Virus record (IMG/VR): IMGVR_UViG_3300037336_000124
Span: 1-20,513 of that record
Direction: 5' to 3' (one strand)
Length of the DNA stretch: 20,513 bases
Source of the DNA: a virus
In this document: one piece after another, positions 19,833-20,513 of the stretch
How positions within the stretch are numbered: position 1 is the first letter of the stretch
How the letters are laid out: each line of letters begins with the position of its first letter
Program-made: the position numbers and the translations under genes
The notes under the pieces: model-generated
The model's database searches: none
The model's input: only the letters and a program-made list of their open reading frames with translations
What the model was told of the DNA's origin: nothing

Positions 19833-20444
19833 ATGGTGGCGTACATTAAAATCGGTCAAGAGTTTAAGGGTTATACTTGGACTGGTAAAAGGTGGGTAAA
19901 GACACCTGAACGAACTGCCGATAAAGTATCTTTGAAAAAAAAGATTGCCGAGGATTCGGCAAAACTACGATTCCCAAAATTAACCGCGGATGAAGCGAAG
20001 AAAAAATACCCCGGTGGGGAGTACCGTCCAGCAACTCCCGCGAAAAAGCCTGCTCCCTCCAGCGCAAAGAGCAGATTGCAGGGAACCACAAACCAGACTG
20101 CCAAGTTTATTAAAGGGAAAAAACCTGAAACAACCCCAACTCCTACAACTACACCACAACCAATTGCGAGTACTTCTTCTAAAAGTTCTAGTAGTTCTTC
20201 CAGTTCCTCTAAGGCAAGTAAACCTGCCACTAAGAAGCCAGTCGTTTCCCAGTCCAAAACCATGTACGTCAAGAAGGGTGACATGGTTAACGGCAAGGAA
20301 GTAAAGAAGGGTTACGTTGCACAGTACGGTAAGCCTGAACGTAAGGTTACTGGTGTGGTTAAACTTGTTGTTGACACTACCCGTGGTAAGGCTGGCTCTA
20401 AGGTTGAAGTTAAAAAGGGACGTTATAACAAGAAGGGTAAGTAG
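19833..20444 (+). CDS. Lys/Ser-rich hypothetical structural-region protein
   Basis: The 203-residue protein begins with a short folded-looking part (Y-I-K-I-G-Q-E-F-K-G-Y-T-W) and continues as a Lys/Pro/Thr-rich, probably disordered chain with a run of Ser near the middle. The last 60 residues look like beta strands separated by Lys/Gly turns (Y-V-K-K-G-D-M-V-N-G-K-E-V-K-K-G). It lies between the portal and another small gene, so a head-assembly or decoration role is possible but not shown. AGGAG precedes the ATG at 19833; GTG 19836 is an alternative. Confidence 0.6.
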   Translation: MVAYIKIGQEFKGYTWTGKRWVKTPERTADKVSLKKKIAEDSAKLRFPKLTADEAKKKYPGGEYRPATPAKKPAPSSAKSRLQGTTNQTAKFIKGKKPETTPTPTTTPQPIASTSSKSSSSSSSSSKASKPATKKPVVSQSKTMYVKKGDMVNGKEVKKGYVAQYGKPERKVTGVVKLVVDTTRGKAGSKVEVKKGRYNKKGK

Positions 20445-20445
20445 G

Positions 20446-20513
20446 GTGGCTTCCACCCCTGACCCTCGCTTAAAGAAGGCGGGTGTTACTGGTTTCAATA
20501 AACCTAAACGTAC
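20446..20513 (+). CDS. Partial small protein, DUF6321-like start
   Basis: A GTG one base after the previous stop opens a frame that runs off the window. The 22 visible residues read S-T-P-D-P-R-L-K-K-A-G-V-T-G-F-N-K-P-K-R after the first two. From memory this matches the conserved opening of small phage proteins of the DUF6321 type found near portal and capsid genes. GGTAAGTAGG precedes the start. The remaining length and function cannot be seen. Confidence 0.5.
   Translation, partial: MASTPDPRLKKAGVTGFNKPKR

Noticed and set aside
20165-20230. Microsatellite-like repeat in the Ser-rich stretch
   Set aside because: The codons vary within the serine run, so it is a protein-level low-complexity tract and not a DNA tandem repeat.

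Overview
The window looks like the genome of a tailed double-stranded DNA phage (Caudoviricetes) that infects an actinobacterium. It encodes terminase, portal, a tail protein and lysis genes. It also has a WhiB-like Fe-S regulator with all four cysteines and a secreted lysozyme/Rpf-like protein, both typical of Actinobacteria and their phages. Base composition looks moderate rather than very GC-rich by eye, so a freshwater or marine actinobacterium is plausible; that is inference. I see no integrase, tRNA gene, insertion sequence or CRISPR array.

Layout. (1) 1-2882, + strand: a leader with a 16-bp palindrome and a hairpin terminator, a holin-like protein, an M15-type endolysin, a possible 19-codon Cys-rich micro-ORF and a 643-aa tail protein. 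(2) 2883-3220: a structured gap with a promoter-like site, hairpins and a strong terminator, possibly a small RNA. (3) 3221-9028, + strand: a tightly coupled replication/recombination operon. It holds a Cas4/RecB-like nuclease split in two ORFs, a Zn-ribbon protein, a RecA/DnaB-like ATPase, a Holliday-junction-resolvase-like nuclease, a primase split into a CHC2 zinc-finger ORF and an overlapping TOPRIM ORF, an Nmad1/DUF1599-like protein, two Cys-rich microproteins, a calcineurin-like phosphoesterase and a sigma-region-4-like protein. Most junctions are ATGA or GTGA overlaps. (4) 9154-14987, - strand: 18 mostly small genes, convergent with block 3. They include a secreted lysozyme-like protein, the WhiB-like protein, several Zn-ribbon microproteins, and a class II glutamine amidotransferase next to a GS-fold amidoligase, each carrying zinc ribbons. 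(5) 15036-16060: about 1 kb without genes between the divergent blocks, dense in palindromes and short repeats and probably the main control region. (6) 16061-20513, + strand: terminase large subunit, portal, a Lys/Ser-rich protein and the start of another structural-region gene cut by the window edge.

The replication block would copy and recombine phage DNA. The packaging block would fill the heads. The lysis genes would release the particles. The leftward block looks like host-takeover and modification genes. Its amidotransferase/amidoligase pair is the best candidate for an incompletely described system: the chemistry (amide-bond formation, glutamine hydrolysis) can be predicted from motifs, but the substrate cannot. 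The split nuclease, the overlapping split primase and a predicted pseudoknot upstream of the helicase module are the other main points of interest.
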